Of a stretch of DNA of 64,000 bases, positions 8,573 through 16,504 are shown piece after piece. The position numbers and the translations under genes were made by a program. The notes under the pieces are model-generated. The model worked only from the letters and a program-made list of their open reading frames with translations. It had not been told where the DNA came from and searched no databases. Position 1 is the first letter of the stretch, and each line of letters starts with the position of its first letter. Source of the stretch: Arthrobacter_B sp038069765. Its GTDB lineage: Bacteria > Actinomycetota > Actinomycetes > Actinomycetales > Micrococcaceae. The DNA is taken from the NCBI RefSeq assembly GCF_038069765.1, contig NZ_JBBPFS010000003.1:434001-498000 (forward strand). Reading direction: 5' to 3'.

Positions 8573-9151
8573 CTAGGAAACCGGAAGACCCTCGGCGCTG
8601 ATCCGGTCCAGGGTCTCCAGCAGCAGCCGCCGCTCCTGGATCTTGATCCGCTCGTGCAGCGTCTCCTCCGTGTCAGTGTCCAGCACCTCCACGGCGACCT
8701 GGGCCAGGATGGGGCCGGTGTCCACACCGGCGTCGGCAATGTGCACGGTGCAGCCAGTGACCTTCACCCCGTAGGCCAGCGCGTCACGGACACCGTGCGC
8801 GCCGGGGAACGAGGGAAGCAGCGCCGGATGGGTGTTGAGGTAGCGGCCCTCGAACGTGTTGATGAAGTGCTCGTCGACGATGCGCATGAAGCCGGAAGAC
8901 AGCACAACGTCAGGGTGATACGAGGCCACCTTTTCGGTGAGTGCACGATTCCAGTCGGAGCGCAGGTTGTACGCCCGGAAGTCCACAACGAAGGTCTCAT
9001 AACCTGCATCCGCGGCGCGCTGCACGCCGTAAGTGCCGGGACGGTCGGCCCCTACCGCAGCGATTTCGACGTCGAGCGTCCCCTCCGCCACTGCGTCCAG
9101 GACAGCCTGAAGGTTGGAACCGGTGCCGGACACGAGAACAACAATGCGCAT
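8573..9151 (-). CDS. purN: Phosphoribosylglycinamide formyltransferase (GART)
   Basis: Third step of purine synthesis: formyl transfer from 10-formyl-THF to GAR. 192 residues with VLVSGTGSNLQA at the N-terminus, catalytic Asn and His in NTHPALLPSFPG (about residues 105-107) and the Asp in DAGVDTGPI near 143. No Shine-Dalgarno; a TAAGGT box lies exactly 6 bases upstream of the ATG, so the gene is probably leaderless. Its promoter is back-to-back with that of the gene at 9191. Confidence 0.95.
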   Translation of the reverse strand: MRIVVLVSGTGSNLQAVLDAVAEGTLDVEIAAVGADRPGTYGVQRAADAGYETFVVDFRAYNLRSDWNRALTEKVASYHPDVVLSSGFMRIVDEHFINTFEGRYLNTHPALLPSFPGAHGVRDALAYGVKVTGCTVHIADAGVDTGPILAQVAVEVLDTDTEETLHERIKIQERRLLLETLDRISAEGLPVS

Positions 9152-9157
9152 GCGTCA

Positions 9158-9163
9158 ACCTTA
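9158..9163 (-). promoter_or_regulatory. -10 box of the leaderless purN promoter
   Basis: TAAGGT on the minus strand, 6 bases before the purN ATG. The opposing TAGGGT box of the next gene lies 15 bases away, so the two promoters share the same short region. Confidence 0.5.
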
Positions 9164-9178
9164 GGCTCAGGCGTCCCC

Positions 9179-9184
9179 TAGGGT
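9179..9184 (+). promoter_or_regulatory. -10 box of a probable leaderless promoter for the 9191 gene
   Basis: TAGGGT followed by 6 bases and the ATG at 9191, with no Shine-Dalgarno between. Confidence 0.5.
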
Positions 9185-9190
9185 TAAACC

Positions 9191-9628
9191 ATGAACAACG
9201 ACGGCCGTACCCCTGATCAGATTCCTTCGCCGTTGCAGCCGGCACCGCAAAAGACGCCGGCTACAGACGAGCAGAAGCAGAGTGCGCGCGGCTACCTTCG
9301 GATTTTTGTGGCTCTCGTTATTGCCGTGCTGCTCACTTCCGGACTGGCGTTGCCGTGGAAGCTCGTGCCGCTCGCGCTGGCGCTTGCCGCCGTCGTCGTC
9401 GGAATTCTGACCCTCGTCAAGGTGGTGCGCCACGGCATCGGCCCGGCCCAAATGTTCATCACCACCCTGGGGCTGGCGGCGTCCGTGGTGATGACCCTTG
9501 GCCTCGGCCTCGCCGTTGCCACCTGGGACAACACGGAAAAGCTGGAAAACTGCATGGGCAGGGCGCTGACCATGCAGGCGCAGGACGAGTGCCAGTCGGA
9601 GTTCACCAGCGGACTCCTGCCGCGCTAA
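9191..9628 (+). CDS. Small membrane protein, function unknown
   Basis: 145 residues. A polar Pro/Gln-rich N-terminus of about 33 residues is followed by three hydrophobic segments (roughly 36-55, 57-77, 88-110) and a short polar C-terminus with two cysteines (NCMGRAL and DECQSEF) that could form a disulfide outside the membrane. No family was recognised with confidence. Divergent from purN, convergent with the DUF6350 gene. Confidence 0.75.
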   Translation: MNNDGRTPDQIPSPLQPAPQKTPATDEQKQSARGYLRIFVALVIAVLLTSGLALPWKLVPLALALAAVVVGILTLVKVVRHGIGPAQMFITTLGLAASVVMTLGLGLAVATWDNTEKLENCMGRALTMQAQDECQSEFTSGLLPR

Positions 9629-9652
9629 CCGCGGACCGTCAGGCCCGCGCCG

Positions 9653-10936
9653 TCAGCGCTCCTCGCGTTCCAGCCAGGGCGCGACGGCGTAGCCGATGAC
9701 GACGCCGACGGCCACCTCAGCGGCAATCCAGAGCCCCGTCCACAGCGGGTCTGCGCCCAGCTCGACAAAGCGGCCGATCCCTGCGGAACCCCCGGTAATG
9801 AGAACCACGGCCGCGGCCAGGATGCCGGAAACCAGGCCCACAAAAACGCCCAGCAGCAGGGTGGAAACCGGTGCGGTGAACCAGCGGGCCCTGATCTTCA
9901 GGGACAGCCATTCGTCGAAGTGGTTCTCTCCTTCGCGCAGGAACCACCAGCCGGCAAGCATGCCTGCCACCACCGGCAGCATCAGCGCGGCGATGGCGTA
10001 TTCCATGCCGCCCGCCGGCAGGGCAGCCAGTACCGGGACGGCCGGCAGCGGGCCGACGGTCGTTTCCATGGGGCTGATGAGGCTTCCGGTTCCGAGTGCG
10101 AAGCCGGCGCCCGATGTCCAGCCCAGGGCCCAGCCGAGGAAGTTCGGCATCAGCCCGAGCTCCACGACGGTCAGCACCGCTCCGCCGATGAGCCCGGCGT
10201 CCAGGTGCTGGTAGACAGTAACGATTTCGGCCCAGCTCATAACCAGCGCGGCAGTGAGAAGCAGGGCGGAAAACCCCAGGGCGGCGGTGATACCGACGGC
10301 CCCGGCGCGGATTACCGCCCAGACGTAGGAACCGGCCCAGCGTGAGTGCTGGCTGGTACGGGAGATCCAATCCGTCAGATCCACGCCGATCAGACGTACC
10401 CAGGATCCGGCCTCGCGCCGGGCGCCGATCACCAGGCCCAGCCCTGCCGCAATGAGCGGTATCAGAGCTCCCGCCGTCACTGAGATGCTGACGTCGTCGT
10501 TGGCGGAGAAATAGGCGGCCGCCCCGCCGAGAACGGCATAGGTACCCAGCGCCCCCAGCAGTGCCTGCCAGAGCTGGTCCGTATAGGAAGCCTTCGCCAG
10601 CCGCCGTCCTGCCCGCCAGGACAGGAAGAACGGGATGAGCGTCAGGCCCAGCGGAAACAGGCTGAGCAGCCCCGTGCTCTCGGCGGGCCCCACGGCTCCG
10701 GCGGGGAAGGTCAGGGTCAGCGGCACACCGTGAATCAGGAGCCAGCCCTGCCCGCCCAGCCGGGCCAGCGATGCGAAGTCACGGTCGGTGAAGCCGTCGG
10801 CAAACCAGACGCCGATCAGCGGCAGGAATATCAGCAGGGCGGAGAGGACTGCAGCTTGGCCGAGTTCGACCACTCCCTGCAGCCACAGGGGCATGGGTAG
10901 GACACCCGGGGATTTCGGGCGGGTAAAGAGTTTCAT
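9653..10936 (-). CDS. DUF6350 family polytopic membrane protein
   Basis: 427 residues with about ten hydrophobic helices. It resembles the DUF6350 family found near purN/purH in Arthrobacter and other actinobacteria. NFLGWALGWTSGAGFALGTG near residue 265 is a Gly-rich conserved stretch. Function is not established; a link with cell envelope or division has been proposed for relatives. ATG at 10936. Confidence 0.75.
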   Translation of the reverse strand: MKLFTRPKSPGVLPMPLWLQGVVELGQAAVLSALLIFLPLIGVWFADGFTDRDFASLARLGGQGWLLIHGVPLTLTFPAGAVGPAESTGLLSLFPLGLTLIPFFLSWRAGRRLAKASYTDQLWQALLGALGTYAVLGGAAAYFSANDDVSISVTAGALIPLIAAGLGLVIGARREAGSWVRLIGVDLTDWISRTSQHSRWAGSYVWAVIRAGAVGITAALGFSALLLTAALVMSWAEIVTVYQHLDAGLIGGAVLTVVELGLMPNFLGWALGWTSGAGFALGTGSLISPMETTVGPLPAVPVLAALPAGGMEYAIAALMLPVVAGMLAGWWFLREGENHFDEWLSLKIRARWFTAPVSTLLLGVFVGLVSGILAAAVVLITGGSAGIGRFVELGADPLWTGLWIAAEVAVGVVIGYAVAPWLEREER

Positions 10937-11060
10937 CTTCTCTATCGTCCCATTCGCCGCGGCGCGGACGGTTCAGGAGGGGCCGTGTCGGTTCAGCCGC
11001 GCAGACTGCGGGCGATGTCGACAGCGTGAGTGAGGGCGGCGCCGGCTCAGCCAGCGACTG

Positions 11061-11097
11061 CCCGGCTCAGGCCGCGAATGCCCGGCTCAGGCCGCGA
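11061..11097. repeat. Short tandem repeat at the 3' end of the TSUP gene
   Basis: CCCGGCTCAGGCCGCGA occurs at 11061-11077 and 11081-11097 (20-base period). The second copy contains the stop codon and last Ala codons of the TSUP gene, so the 3' end of that gene has been duplicated into the intergenic space. Confidence 0.8.
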
Positions 11098-11839
11098 GGT
11101 CGAAAATGCCCTTGGCCAGCGCCGCTGCCGCTCCGAAGAAGGCAAAGATGACGACGGCGGCACGGGCCTGATCATCGCGGATAAAGCGCTGAAGCTTCTC
11201 CCCCGCGTAGATGCCGCCAACGATCATGAGGGCGATCAGTGCCCACGCCCAGACGTCGAACGGCGGCATCTGTCCGGGGTCCAGCGACAATTTGGCGGTC
11301 AGGGTAACAATGGCGATCGTGACGAAGAACGGCTGGAGGGTGGCCGCGAACGGGCGCTGCGGCCACCGGGCCATGAGTGCATAGGCACTTACCGACGGCC
11401 CGCCCACACCCGCAACTGCGTTGGTGACACCGGAAATGAAGCCGGCCACAGCCTTGGGTCCGTTGCCGGTCACCGTCACCGAGGTGCGCTGCATCAGCAG
11501 CGAAACGGTCAGCGCCACCAGGACAATGCCGCCCACAACCACTGCCATCGGGGCGGACGGCAGATACACCGCCGCAGCTGAAGCGGGAATGCTGCCGAAC
11601 ACCGCCGGGATGGCCAGCCATCGGTACATCTTCCAGTCGATGTCCTTCCAGACGCGCAGCATGATCAGCGACGAGGACACCAGCCCGCACACGTTCACCA
11701 TCAGCACTCCGCCGTGTGATCCAAGAAGGATCACCAGGAACGGGGAAATGAGCAGGGCGAAGCCGAGGCCCGCTATCCGCTGTGCAATGGCACCAATGAA
11801 GATTGCCACGAGTACGACGATGAGGAGTCCGGTAGTCAC
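11087..11839 (-). CDS. Sulfite exporter TauE/SafE (TSUP) family permease
   Basis: 250 residues, about eight membrane helices, with a first-half motif FALLISPFLVILLGSHGG and the second-half GFISGVTNAVAGVGGPSVSAY typical of TSUP carriers, which export sulfite, sulfoacetate or related organosulfur anions. Substrate not inferable. GTG start with no Shine-Dalgarno; TAGTGT lies 6 bases upstream on the minus strand, so translation is probably leaderless. The promoter overlaps that of the divergent DUF1684 gene. Confidence 0.85.
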   Translation of the reverse strand: MTTGLLIVVLVAIFIGAIAQRIAGLGFALLISPFLVILLGSHGGVLMVNVCGLVSSSLIMLRVWKDIDWKMYRWLAIPAVFGSIPASAAAVYLPSAPMAVVVGGIVLVALTVSLLMQRTSVTVTGNGPKAVAGFISGVTNAVAGVGGPSVSAYALMARWPQRPFAATLQPFFVTIAIVTLTAKLSLDPGQMPPFDVWAWALIALMIVGGIYAGEKLQRFIRDDQARAAVVIFAFFGAAAALAKGIFDLAA

Positions 11840-11845
11840 CCGAAC

Positions 11846-11855
11846 ACACTACGCT
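11846..11855. promoter_or_regulatory. Overlapping divergent -10 boxes (TSUP / DUF1684)
   Basis: TAGTGT on the minus strand (11851-11846) and TACGCT on the plus strand (11850-11855) share two bases. Each is exactly 6 bases from a start codon (11839 minus, 11862 plus), and the two starts are only 22 bases apart. Both messages would be leaderless, and polymerase could not occupy both promoters at once. Confidence 0.55.
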
Positions 11856-11861
11856 GAACCC

Positions 11862-12497
11862 ATGGTCTCTCCCGTCACGGTCCTCCAGACAGCGGATTGG
11901 CGCCGTCGCGTCTTCGGCCTGTATGCGCAGGTGAGGCTCACCTCGCAGGAGGTGTCGCCGTCGTACGCCCACGAGCTGTGGCGCGCTGAACGGGACAAGC
12001 TCTTCGCCGAACATCCGGCGTCCCCTTTGAAGGCGCACGCCCGCGAACGTTTCCACGGCCTGCGGATCGGCGCCTACGATCCGGATCTGCGCTGCGACGC
12101 ATTGATTGACGACGACGGCGCGGGCCAGGAGATGAACGTAGCCACCGGAACCGACGGGGTGGTGCCGTTTGTCCGGCTGGGGACGGTGGACGCCGACGGC
12201 GTGGGCCGGCTCGCCGTGTGGCGCCTGGCCACCTACGGGGGCGGAATTTTCCTGCCGGTGCGCGACGGGATGTCCGGCGCCGACGGCGGAAGCTACGGCG
12301 GCGGCCGGTACCTGCTGGACACGATCAAGGGTGCAGACCTCGGTCCCGGTGCCGCCCCCGGGAGCCTGGTCCTGGATTTCAACTTTTTGTACAACCCGTC
12401 GTGCGCTTATGACGAAGCCTGGGCGTGTCCGCTTCCCGGGCCGGACAACCGGACGGACGTGCACCTGCGGGTTGGGGAGATGTATGCCGAGTATTAG
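11862..12497 (+). CDS. DUF1684 domain protein
   Basis: 211 residues. YAHELWRAERDKLFAEHP, then GGGIFLPVRDGMSG, GGGRYLLDTIKGAD and DFNFLYNPSCAYDEAWACP are the hallmarks of DUF1684, a family of unknown function. The ATG at 11862 is chosen over upstream in-frame codons because homology begins there and a TACGCT box lies 6 bases before it. The longer upstream frame would run antisense through the TSUP gene. Confidence 0.85.
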   Translation: MVSPVTVLQTADWRRRVFGLYAQVRLTSQEVSPSYAHELWRAERDKLFAEHPASPLKAHARERFHGLRIGAYDPDLRCDALIDDDGAGQEMNVATGTDGVVPFVRLGTVDADGVGRLAVWRLATYGGGIFLPVRDGMSGADGGSYGGGRYLLDTIKGADLGPGAAPGSLVLDFNFLYNPSCAYDEAWACPLPGPDNRTDVHLRVGEMYAEY

Positions 12498-12539
12498 CGG
12501 GCTGGTTTTTCTGTCCGCCGCCGTGCCTAGGCTGGATCC

Positions 12540-13097
12540 GTGACCGTTTCCGTCTCTCCTGCTCGCCCCGAGGATGCCGCAGAGCTGGCTGCGCTGGCGG
12601 CCCTGACGTTTCCACTGGCCTGCCCTCCGGCGGTCACCCCTGAGGACAGTGACGCTTTTGTTGCCGCGAATCTCTCGAAAGAGGCCTTCGAGGCCTACCT
12701 GGCTGATCCGTCGATAAGGGTGCTGGTGATCCGGGAGGGCGGACATATCCGGGGATATGCGCTGCTGGTTTTCCTGCCCCCGGCGGATCCGGAAGTGGTT
12801 GCCGCCTTACAGACGGTTCCGGGACCGGCAGCCGAACTGTCCAAGTGTTACGTCCACCCCGCCGCCCACGGCTCCGGTTTGGCCGCGGCCCTAATGGAAG
12901 CGGCAAGGGAAACGGCCGCAGCGGAGGGATTCCGCTCGCTCTGGCTGGGAGTGAATGATCTGAACGTCCGCGCCCAGACCTTCTACCGCAAGTCCGGCTT
13001 TACGAAGGTTGGCCGGCGCAGCTTCGACGTTGGCCCGCATACCTTCCGCGACTTCATTCTCGCCGCGCCCCTGGCCAGAACCACGGGCCGCGAATGA
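12540..13097 (+). CDS. GNAT family N-acetyltransferase
   Basis: 185 residues. VSVSPARPEDAAELAALA at the start and KCYVHPAAHGSGLAAALME (acetyl-CoA binding R/H-x-x-G-x-G/A loop) followed by LWLGVNDLNVRAQTFYRKSGF at the C-terminus define the GNAT fold. It transfers an acetyl group from acetyl-CoA to an amine; substrate unknown. The GTG at 12540 has TAGGCT at 12528-12533, exactly 6 bases away, implying a leaderless message. Confidence 0.85.
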   Translation: MTVSVSPARPEDAAELAALAALTFPLACPPAVTPEDSDAFVAANLSKEAFEAYLADPSIRVLVIREGGHIRGYALLVFLPPADPEVVAALQTVPGPAAELSKCYVHPAAHGSGLAAALMEAARETAAAEGFRSLWLGVNDLNVRAQTFYRKSGFTKVGRRSFDVGPHTFRDFILAAPLARTTGRE

Positions 13098-13109
13098 CAC
13101 ACTGATCCT

Positions 13110-13907
13110 GTGCAAACGTTTCTGCCGTACGACAGCTTCAGCCGCAGCGCGACCGTCCTGGATCAGGCCCGGCTCGGCAAGCAGCGGGTGGAGACGCTAC
13201 AGGTGCTCCGCGCCCTGGTCATCCCGGACTACGGCTGGCAGAGCCATCCGGCGATGAAAATGTGGATGGGGTATGTGCCTGCGCTGACGGCCTACGGGCT
13301 CGCCATGACCCGGGAATGGGTTGCCCGCGGCCATGCAGACACGGTTCTGGAACAGATTCTCGAGTTCGCTCCTGCGGCTGCGCACGACGACGTCGCTCTG
13401 CCGCCGTGGTTCGGCGACGCGGACTTTCACGAGAGCCACCGGTCGAACCTGATTACAAAGTCACCCGAGGTGTACGGGCCGCTCTTTCCGGAAACCCGCG
13501 GCGGACTGCCCTATATATGGCCCGAGCCGGAGAATCCCGAACTTCCTTCCGAACCCGAGGGTGATGCCCTCTGGGTTGCCCGGCCTGCAACAGGTGCCTC
13601 CAATGAAGCTGAAATTGTGTTGCCGATGCTGTCGGCGAAGGGAACCCCTATTTCCGGCAAGAAGGGCCGGCAATTGGCACGGTTTCTGGAGGACATGGAC
13701 GACGGCGATGATGTCCTTCTGCTGGGCCCGGACCGCCATGCACTGCGCATCGGGACGGTGGGACCGGTGCGACTAACGAACGACACCGCGACGCGCTCCG
13801 TGGCGGTGACCGGGGAGATGGCCAGGTCCGATTTCGACTATCCGGCACGGCTGCAGGATCCGCGGACGCTATTCCGGGTCCCACGGCCCGGAACACCGAA
13901 CTTCTAG
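13110..13907 (+). CDS. MSMEG_6728 family protein (pyrimidine-dimer glycosylase-like N-domain)
   Basis: 265 residues. FLPYDSFSRSATVLDQARLGKQRVE, then WQSHPAMKMWMGYVPALTAYG and HRSNLITKSPEVY resemble the N-terminal domain related to pyrimidine-dimer DNA glycosylases. Its activity in this form is unproven. Residues after about 165 are less conserved. GTG start, 12 bases after the GNAT gene, so likely the same transcript. It overlaps the convergent gene at 13904 by 4 bases. Confidence 0.75.
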   Translation: MQTFLPYDSFSRSATVLDQARLGKQRVETLQVLRALVIPDYGWQSHPAMKMWMGYVPALTAYGLAMTREWVARGHADTVLEQILEFAPAAAHDDVALPPWFGDADFHESHRSNLITKSPEVYGPLFPETRGGLPYIWPEPENPELPSEPEGDALWVARPATGASNEAEIVLPMLSAKGTPISGKKGRQLARFLEDMDDGDDVLLLGPDRHALRIGTVGPVRLTNDTATRSVAVTGEMARSDFDYPARLQDPRTLFRVPRPGTPNF

Positions 13908-14800
13908 CAGCCGAAGCCGGCTGGGTTCACGAGGCAATCGTCAGCCACACTCCGCGATTCGGCTTCCCAAACGCTAACAGTCTGCGTCGGCGGAAAGGCC
14001 AGGGCCCGCCCGTCAATGGGTATCATCGGGCCGCCGTTGATCGAGTAACGGCCGGAAAAGTAGACGGCAACGGATACGAAATAATCGCCGGGTTCCTCGT
14101 AAACATGGCTTGTTTCCGTGGCTTCCCCGACATGGTCCTCCGGAAGCGGTCCACCCGGCTGGGACGAAGGCCCGTATATCGTTCCGTCTCCGTAATTCCA
14201 TTCATACTCAGTAGGCCGCACCTCAATACGGATGGTCTGCCCCAACAACGTCATGTCGAATGTCTGCTCATGTGCCTCGGCATACAGGTTCGTGGGCATA
14301 TTGACTAGGGAGAAAGGGCTTGGCTGCAGGGTGAACTGGCCGGGATCGATCGGCGCCGTCTGAAATTCAGTGAGGACCAGTCCGACGAGCTCGGCGGCGA
14401 CTTCGTCAGGATCTGAAGTGTAGATACAGGTGGGAGTGTCTCCGTATCTGGCCCAGGTCTCGCGAGGAGTTGCCTTCAAGCCGCTGTACCACCACACGTA
14501 CTGTCCGTCCGGTGCAGCATCACACTCCACGGGCTGACCGGCCAAGCAATCGATGTCGCCGTTCTCCTCATCGAAGCAGACCGGGCGGTAGTAAAAGCCA
14601 AACAGGCTTTCGGGTGTCCCCACGTTAACAGGGACGATGTTGCCTGTAGCTGGGTCTTTCTGACGAATGACCCCCTTTACGCCCCCAGGCATATAATTTC
14701 CTTCTCCATCCACTGCGGCGTAAGCGGGAATAACTAAAGTTCCATTGATTGCAATTAACAACATGGCTATAGAAACAGCTCGTAAATCAAATTTACGCAC
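13904..14800 (-). CDS. Secreted PKD-like domain protein
   Basis: 298 residues with an N-terminal signal sequence (hydrophobic AVSIAMLLIAINGTLVIPAYA, cleavage plausible after AYA near residue 29). A PKD-like Ig fold lies near residues 185-275 (WNYGDGT, then HVYEEPGDYFVSVAVYFSG). Several Cys pairs suggest disulfides outside the cell. Base composition is visibly more AT-rich than neighbours, especially at the 5' end. It starts 9 bases after the DUF6318 stop, so the two are probably one operon. The domain suggests surface binding, not catalysis. Confidence 0.75.
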   Translation of the reverse strand: MRKFDLRAVSIAMLLIAINGTLVIPAYAAVDGEGNYMPGGVKGVIRQKDPATGNIVPVNVGTPESLFGFYYRPVCFDEENGDIDCLAGQPVECDAAPDGQYVWWYSGLKATPRETWARYGDTPTCIYTSDPDEVAAELVGLVLTEFQTAPIDPGQFTLQPSPFSLVNMPTNLYAEAHEQTFDMTLLGQTIRIEVRPTEYEWNYGDGTIYGPSSQPGGPLPEDHVGEATETSHVYEEPGDYFVSVAVYFSGRYSINGGPMIPIDGRALAFPPTQTVSVWEAESRSVADDCLVNPAGFGC

Positions 14801-14809
14801 CTTACGCGC

Positions 14810-15523
14810 TCACAATTCTATGGTTTCAAGGGTTACGACGTACCAACCGGCGGTCGGCGTAAAGACAGCTTCCATCAGCTGAACGCCTGGCGTACTATTT
14901 CCAGTATTGCTCCCTAAATACCCCTCCGGGCCGTAGTAATGCACTTCATCCTGCAAGATAAGCGTTGTCGCTTGATAAGCTCCTTCATCGGTAATAACAA
15001 AGTTCGAACTGACATCCTGTACGTGCAATTGAGCTCCAAGCATCCAGTCATCATCTGCATATCCATTACCTAGGACACGGTAATAACTTATGCAACTGAA
15101 ACAGGTTTCAGCACTTACGGCACGGATGGGTTCTGGGTCCCCGGTTTCATACCCGTAATTGGCCAGCGCATACCAGTACTCTGCGAAAGCTATGAGCCCC
15201 TCTTTGGATTCTTGCTTGGCCAGTTCCGGCATTACCGGCAGGGGAACGTTTTCGGCAGGACCCTCAGCAGAAGCCGGCTTGTATGCAGCAGTCGGCGTCG
15301 GTGTTGATGTTGATGTCGGAGAAGCAGACGCTGATGCGCCAGCACCGGCACTGCCACTGGGTGCAGCGCTGCTGGTACCCCCCTCTGCTGCCTCAGCACC
15401 AGGATCACCATCAGAACCGGAGCACCCGCCCAACACTAGAACAGCAGCCAGACCCAAGGCACCAAGGCGGCCGCCCCTCCGGGCAGCGGAAAAGTCTGCA
15501 GAGAGAAAACCAGTACGGAACAT
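14810..15523 (-). CDS. DUF6318 family lipoprotein
   Basis: 237 residues from the ATG at 15523, preceded by GGGGG 8 bases upstream. An earlier in-frame start would add 29 residues of no signal character. A twin-Arg-like N-region is followed by the lipobox LVLGGC (Cys near residue 32) and a Ser/Ala/Thr/Pro-rich linker (about 40-85). The folded domain has EYWYALANYGYETGDPEPI and CFSCISYYR, typical of DUF6318. Function unknown. First gene of a probable pair with the PKD protein. Confidence 0.8.
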   Translation of the reverse strand: MFRTGFLSADFSAARRGGRLGALGLAAVLVLGGCSGSDGDPGAEAAEGGTSSAAPSGSAGAGASASASPTSTSTPTPTAAYKPASAEGPAENVPLPVMPELAKQESKEGLIAFAEYWYALANYGYETGDPEPIRAVSAETCFSCISYYRVLGNGYADDDWMLGAQLHVQDVSSNFVITDEGAYQATTLILQDEVHYYGPEGYLGSNTGNSTPGVQLMEAVFTPTAGWYVVTLETIEL

Positions 15524-15651
15524 GTGAAGAACCCCCAGGGCAAAATGGTGCGGGACTGTGAGTGACGCCAATAGTACGCAGGCTGGGGCACAGCATACGG
15601 AGTTATCCACAGCTCACCAGAGAAACGCGGAAACATCCTGCTGGAAGGAGC

Positions 15652-16299
15652 TCAGCGTGTATCCCGCAAAGACACCAGCATCCGCTTCACGTCGCGGAAT
15701 TCCGCAGAGTCCGCATAGGCCGCAGCACCATCGAGATAGGACTGCCCGGACGCAACTTCCTCCGAGGGGTACTCCCCGGCGAAACGCCCGCCGCTGGACT
15801 CCGTGAAGGTGAAGAAATCAAAGAGACCGCACTGGCCGCGGTCTCCTGTATCAGTAATAACCGCATACGTGGCGACCGGCTCCCCGCGGTTCGGTGAGGA
15901 CGGCGCGATAGAGCGGTAAACGAACCGCTGCTCGGTGCCCTGCTCCGAGTCCAGTTCCGGCATGGGTTCAGTGTCATATTCCGTGTATCCGACTGCTTCA
16001 TCCGGTTCCTCGCAGATGAGGTCGATAATGAGACCGGTATCCAAACGCGCAACCATGTCTCCCCCGGCGTCGTTCACCTGGACGGAAACTCCGCCCGCCG
16101 GATCGTTGGCGAGGGCGGGCTTCTCCTGAATGGTCCAGTCGGCCCGGTGTTCAAACACGAGGGAACCATCCGGCGTCGTGTAGGAAACCCAGGCTGCCGG
16201 AGCACTCGAGGTTTCGCCGGTGTCCGAGGGACCGGCACAGGATGACATACTGAGCACAAGCAGCGTCGCCGCCGCCAGCGTGGTGTTACGGTATCTCAC
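15652..16299 (-). CDS. Predicted lipoprotein, function unknown
   Basis: 215 residues from a GTG at 16299 with GGGAGC 5 bases upstream. Signal peptide with lipobox LSMSSC (Cys about residue 21). The body (VSYTTPDGSLVFEHRADWTIQ) is probably a small secreted beta-rich domain, as in proteins that bind or are displayed on the cell surface. No family recognised. Divergent from the Stealth gene. Confidence 0.75.
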   Translation of the reverse strand: MRYRNTTLAAATLLVLSMSSCAGPSDTGETSSAPAAWVSYTTPDGSLVFEHRADWTIQEKPALANDPAGGVSVQVNDAGGDMVARLDTGLIIDLICEEPDEAVGYTEYDTEPMPELDSEQGTEQRFVYRSIAPSSPNRGEPVATYAVITDTGDRGQCGLFDFFTFTESSGGRFAGEYPSEEVASGQSYLDGAAAYADSAEFRDVKRMLVSLRDTR

Positions 16300-16490
16300 A
16301 TCAGCTCCCGGAGATGTCCGCGCTAGCACCCAATGCTACTCAGCAGCGGCACCCGAGCCCAGAGCATCCGGTTTATCCGGGACGCGCCCGGCACATCCGG
16401 TCCGCACCTGCGAAAACCAGCACCACTATGTGCAGAGCCGCACGAGCCGCGCTCTTCCGCCGCGGCCGCCGGCCCCGCACGCGAACTTAT

Positions 16491-16504
16491 TGGAGGTTCC
16501 GATT
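16491..16504 (+). promoter_or_regulatory. Shine-Dalgarno placed for an ATT start codon (Stealth gene)
   Basis: TGGAGG at 16491-16496 is the best ribosome site in the region, and 5 bases later the in-frame codon is ATT, not ATG/GTG/TTG. The nearest in-frame GTGs, at about 16427 and at 16529, have no ribosome site. Confidence 0.45.

Noticed and set aside
11172..12746. 524-codon frame across TSUP and DUF1684
   Set aside because: Runs out of frame with TSUP and antisense to DUF1684; no domain seen.
13089..13110. Leaderless signature before the 13110 gene
   Set aside because: CACACT is at the correct spacing but lacks the T and A of a -10 box, so the case is weak.
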